From: a virus
Reading direction: 5' to 3' (one strand)
IMG/VR virus record: IMGVR_UViG_3300020595_000037
Span: 1-61,518 of that record
Length of the DNA: 61,518 nucleotides
The notes beneath the pieces are model-generated. The model saw nothing but the letters and a program-made list of their open reading frames with translations, ran no database searches and was not told the DNA's origin. The translations under genes and the position numbers were made by a program. This document shows, one piece after another, positions 58,520-61,518 of this stretch (its first letter is position 1; the number at the start of each line of letters is the position of its first letter).

Positions 58520-61518
58520 ATGGCATCATTATCTAATATAAACGGCATATTTGACGTTCATTCCACTGGGGCTATACAATTTAATGGTAACCATGGTACA
58601 GCTGGACAGATATTAAAATCAAATGGTAATGCAGCCCCAACTTGGGTTGATGCTTCAACTGTTATTGGTGGACCATATTTACCTTTGACAGGTGGAACAC
58701 TTACTGGCAACTTAGCTATTAACGGTACTAATACTTTAAGCGTTGGTGGCACTTTATCTGCAAGTAATTTTTCAGGTTCTTCATCTGGAACAAACACAGG
58801 TGATCAAACAAGTGTTACAGGTGCGTCAGGTTATTTAGACACCAACAGAGGAACACCTAGTAATGCAGCACAATATTGGCAAGCACATAATTTAGGAACA
58901 ACCGAAGCACCAAGTACAGATTGGTACACAACTTTACGTTTTGGGCACGGTAATCCAACCACTTATTATGGCAATACACTAGCGATTAAAATGACTGGTA
59001 CTGGTGTTGGTGATATATATACACAAAATCTTCAAAATGGTACTTTTCAAGGTTGGAAAAAATATTGGAACGATGCAAATTTTAATCCAGCAAGTTATTT
59101 ACCTTTATCTGGTGGTACGCTTACTGGGGCTTTAACTGGAACAACCGCAACTTTTTCAGGAAACGTTACAGCTGGTGCTTCAATGTATTCTCCTATTTAT
59201 TATGATTCAGGTAATGGTGCTTATTATGGCGATTTTGCAGGAATGAGTGTGTTCAACAAATTAAACACAGGTATAGGTAATTTAGGAAGTAGTAGAAGTG
59301 TTAGTTATTCTATGACATCAGGAAATTGGTATCGTATAGCTAACGGAGCAGGAAGATCTTGTGGGGATATTTATATACAAGATGCAATTAGCGGTGGACC
59401 TCATGGAAATTTAACTTTTTATGCAGGTTCTTCATACAGTCAGTACGCGGGAACTATGTTAAAATTAAAAAGTAGTTCTTTTTATAATGTTATAGGTTTT
59501 ACAGAGATTAGATTATTAATAGGAACTACTTATCAAGATCAGTATGTAGAAATATATTGTCAAAGAACTGGTACTTATAATATAACAGTACAAGATACTC
59601 ATAGCGCAACTAATCAATGGATTCTTAGTACTTCAGCAACAGTAGGATCAGTACCTGCTGGATATAGTGATAGCACTAGATTGGATATTAATGGAATGTT
59701 AATAGCTGAAGCTGGAAATGGATCAAATAGATTTGCGGTTGATAGAGTTGGTGCAATACATTTAAGTGGAGGAACAAGCGGTAGCTCAGGTCAAGTATTA
59801 ACATCTGGCGGGACTGGATCACCAACATGGACAACGCCAACTACTGGTACATTAACTTCTTTAGTTGCAGGTACAGGTATAAGTTTAACTAATGCTTCAG
59901 GTCCAGCTGTAACTGTAACCGCTACAACTCAATTTGGTGGAAACACTTTTACATCTAGAAACAATACTAATCCTATTGCTGTAGATTCTGCCACATCTAA
60001 TATGTCTGGTTATTGTAATACATCTTCAGCTGCTGGTTATGCCGACGGAGGGCTTTTTGTTGCTGCGTATAGCTCATCTTGGGTTTCTCAGATATTTAGT
60101 AATTTTAGAACAGGTGAAATAGCCGTAAGAGGTAAAAATAGTGGAACATGGCAAGCTTGGAGAACGGTTTGGGATTCTGTTAATTTACCTAACCCTGTTC
60201 AGTCAAGTGGAGTAACTTCAGTCGCTACAGGTTCAGGACTTACAGGAGGAACAATAACATCAACAGGAACTTTATCAGTGGATAGTACTGTTATAAGAAC
60301 ATCAGGTAATCAAGCAATAACTGGTAATACAGTGTTTTACCCTTCAAGTACAAGCACAAGTTATCAGCATGCGGCTATAGAACTAATGGCTTCTTCGAGT
60401 GGCACAAGTGGAACTCCACCAAGAATATCTTGGCATTGGGGAGGTGTAGTTGCATCATTAATAACAATTGAAGCAAATGGTACAATAGCTGTTAGAAATA
60501 ATCCTGGTAATGCTTATGAACAATTTAAAGCATCAATTATAACAGCTACAAGTAATTTTTCAGGTAATTTAACAGGTAATGTGACTGGTAACGTGACTGG
60601 TTCTTCTGGATCATGTACAGGTAATTCAGCTACAGCAACTTTAGCTACAACGGCAACTAATGCTAACAATGTTGTTATCACTGGATATGGAAACAGCACT
60701 TTTACTTTTTATCAAAGCTCAGGATCATTTTCAGGTTTCAGTGGTTGGCATAATTATTATATAGGTAATCATGGTAATGGTTCAAATTATTACAACACAA
60801 TAATTGCATTTCCTTTTTGGGGATCTCCAAGATATTCAAGACTAGAAGGTAATGTACAGAGAGGACCTTTTGAATTTTGGACAAGCGAAAGAACAATTGT
60901 ATCAACTCACGATGTTACAGCGCCAAGATACTATGATACAAACACGACATACTATGGGGATTTTGCTAGCACAAGTAATATAAATGCTTTAACACTTGTT
61001 GGAACATTATCTGGTCAAAACGGTTATTTCAACCAAGATTTAGCTGTAGGTTTTAATTCAGGAGCTATAGGTGGTAAAGTAAATATACAAATAAATAGCG
61101 CAAATGGTATTGGTATTAAAAACAATCTTAATGGCAAAAGTGGTGCTCAAGGTTTATTACAATATACAAGTGCATCATATGCGTCAGGTGGATATAATAT
61201 GATATTCCAAGCAGCACCTCCATCAGGTTCAGACACTAATATGTTACTATGTTATTTAAATGGTAATATAGTAAACAGATTTAATAGTTATGGTCAATAT
61301 TCTGATAGAAAATTAAAAGAAAATATTGTTGATACAACACCTAAGTTAGAAGATGTTAAAAAAATAAGAATACGAAACTTTAACTTTAAAGATGATCCAT
61401 ATAAACAAATAGGTGTTATAGCACAAGAATTTGAAGAAGTTTTTCCAGGATTAGTGGAGGACAAAGAAGTACCTGATCAAGATGAAACAACAAAAACTGT
61501 AAAATATTCTGTTCTTGT
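58520..61518 (+). CDS. tail fibre with C-terminal S74 intramolecular chaperone, truncated by window end
   Basis: The frame from ATG 58520 (MASLSNINGIFDVHSTG) is open to the last base (about 999 residues) without a stop. Repeats such as YLPL(T/S)GGTLTG mark fibre shaft units. Near the end SDRKLKENIVD (Ser-Asp cleavage site and Lys pattern) and IGVIAQEFEEVFPGLVED identify a peptidase S74/endosialidase-type chaperone that helps trimerise the fibre and then cuts itself off. The final part of the chaperone is outside the window. Confidence 0.82.
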   Translation, partial: MASLSNINGIFDVHSTGAIQFNGNHGTAGQILKSNGNAAPTWVDASTVIGGPYLPLTGGTLTGNLAINGTNTLSVGGTLSASNFSGSSSGTNTGDQTSVTGASGYLDTNRGTPSNAAQYWQAHNLGTTEAPSTDWYTTLRFGHGNPTTYYGNTLAIKMTGTGVGDIYTQNLQNGTFQGWKKYWNDANFNPASYLPLSGGTLTGALTGTTATFSGNVTAGASMYSPIYYDSGNGAYYGDFAGMSVFNKLNTGIGNLGSSRSVSYSMTSGNWYRIANGAGRSCGDIYIQDAISGGPHGNLTFYAGSSYSQYAGTMLKLKSSSFYNVIGFTEIRLLIGTTYQDQYVEIYCQRTGTYNITVQDTHSATNQWILSTSATVGSVPAGYSDSTRLDINGMLIAEAGNGSNRFAVDRVGAIHLSGGTSGSSGQVLTSGGTGSPTWTTPTTGTLTSLVAGTGISLTNASGPAVTVTATTQFGGNTFTSRNNTNPIAVDSATSNMSGYCNTSSAAGYADGGLFVAAYSSSWVSQIFSNFRTGEIAVRGKNSGTWQAWRTVWDSVNLPNPVQSSGVTSVATGSGLTGGTITSTGTLSVDSTVIRTSGNQAITGNTVFYPSSTSTSYQHAAIELMASSSGTSGTPPRISWHWGGVVASLITIEANGTIAVRNNPGNAYEQFKASIITATSNFSGNLTGNVTGNVTGSSGSCTGNSATATLATTATNANNVVITGYGNSTFTFYQSSGSFSGFSGWHNYYIGNHGNGSNYYNTIIAFPFWGSPRYSRLEGNVQRGPFEFWTSERTIVSTHDVTAPRYYDTNTTYYGDFASTSNINALTLVGTLSGQNGYFNQDLAVGFNSGAIGGKVNIQINSANGIGIKNNLNGKSGAQGLLQYTSASYASGGYNMIFQAAPPSGSDTNMLLCYLNGNIVNRFNSYGQYSDRKLKENIVDTTPKLEDVKKIRIRNFNFKDDPYKQIGVIAQEFEEVFPGLVEDKEVPDQDETTKTVKYSVL

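Noticed and set aside
53437-61518. Diversity-generating retroelement acting on the fibre genes
   Set aside because: No reverse transcriptase gene and no template/variable repeat pair were seen in the window.

Overview
The window is a contiguous piece of a tailed double-stranded DNA phage (Caudoviricetes) genome. It has a terminase large subunit, portal, scaffold-like protein and major capsid protein in the standard order, followed by tail and ejection proteins, a phage-type replication and nucleotide block, and tail fibres with a phage intramolecular chaperone. The last gene runs off the right edge and a fragment enters from the left edge, so the genome is larger than the window. The DNA is very AT-rich by eye. 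Most starts lack a Shine-Dalgarno purine run and instead follow A/T-rich leaders such as AATAATATG or TTATTATG, which is typical of phages of Bacteroidota; a marine flavobacterial host is my best inference but is not proven. No integrase or lysogeny module is visible, so I read it as lytic. The P22 gp10-like and T7 gp14-like tail and ejection proteins suggest a podovirus-type virion.

Layout. (1) Bases 1-6000, plus strand: small basic or virion-type proteins, an M15 peptidase endolysin, a 3-TM holin, a small HExxH protein and a GroES-like co-chaperonin. (2) 6001-13560: packaging and head (TerS-like, TerL, portal, scaffold-like, major capsid), closed by a rho-independent terminator. (3) 13637-24520: connector, tail and internal virion proteins. 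(4) 24530-32860: one 2776-residue protein carrying an HEVGH metallopeptidase motif, probably ejected with the DNA. (5) 32863-34521: a lipoprotein next to a membrane coiled-coil protein (possible spanin pair), an exported thioredoxin-like protein and an ankyrin-type protein, ending at a terminator between convergent operons.

(6) 34660-47252, minus strand: class Ia ribonucleotide reductase, a DUF1064-like nuclease, two MazG-type pyrophosphohydrolases, a thymidylate-synthase-fold enzyme carrying the Asp typical of dCMP hydroxymethylases, a T7 gp4-like primase-helicase, an SSB-like protein, a RecE-like nuclease plus ERF annealing protein, a sigma-70-like factor and an ATP-dependent ligase. No DNA polymerase is visible. 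(7) 47249-52470, minus strand: densely packed small unknown genes, probably early. They are punctuated by seven copies of a strictly spaced bipartite DNA motif (ACAAACTAAATACGA, 9 bases, GATAATAATAAT), an initiator-type tRNA, two unusual tRNA-like elements and a structured non-coding stretch. (8) 52470-52781: a non-coding divergent region with an inverted repeat. (9) 52782 to the end, plus strand: four tail-fibre genes forming two pairs with shared N-termini; the last ends in a truncated S74 chaperone.

The most unusual part is region 7. The motif lies at gene ends and often directly abuts the next ATG, which suggests repeated phage promoters making leaderless mRNAs. The same region encodes an initiator-like tRNA and minimal tRNA-like folds that could act as RNA-processing signals. 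All homology statements come from recognising motifs by eye; no searches were run.
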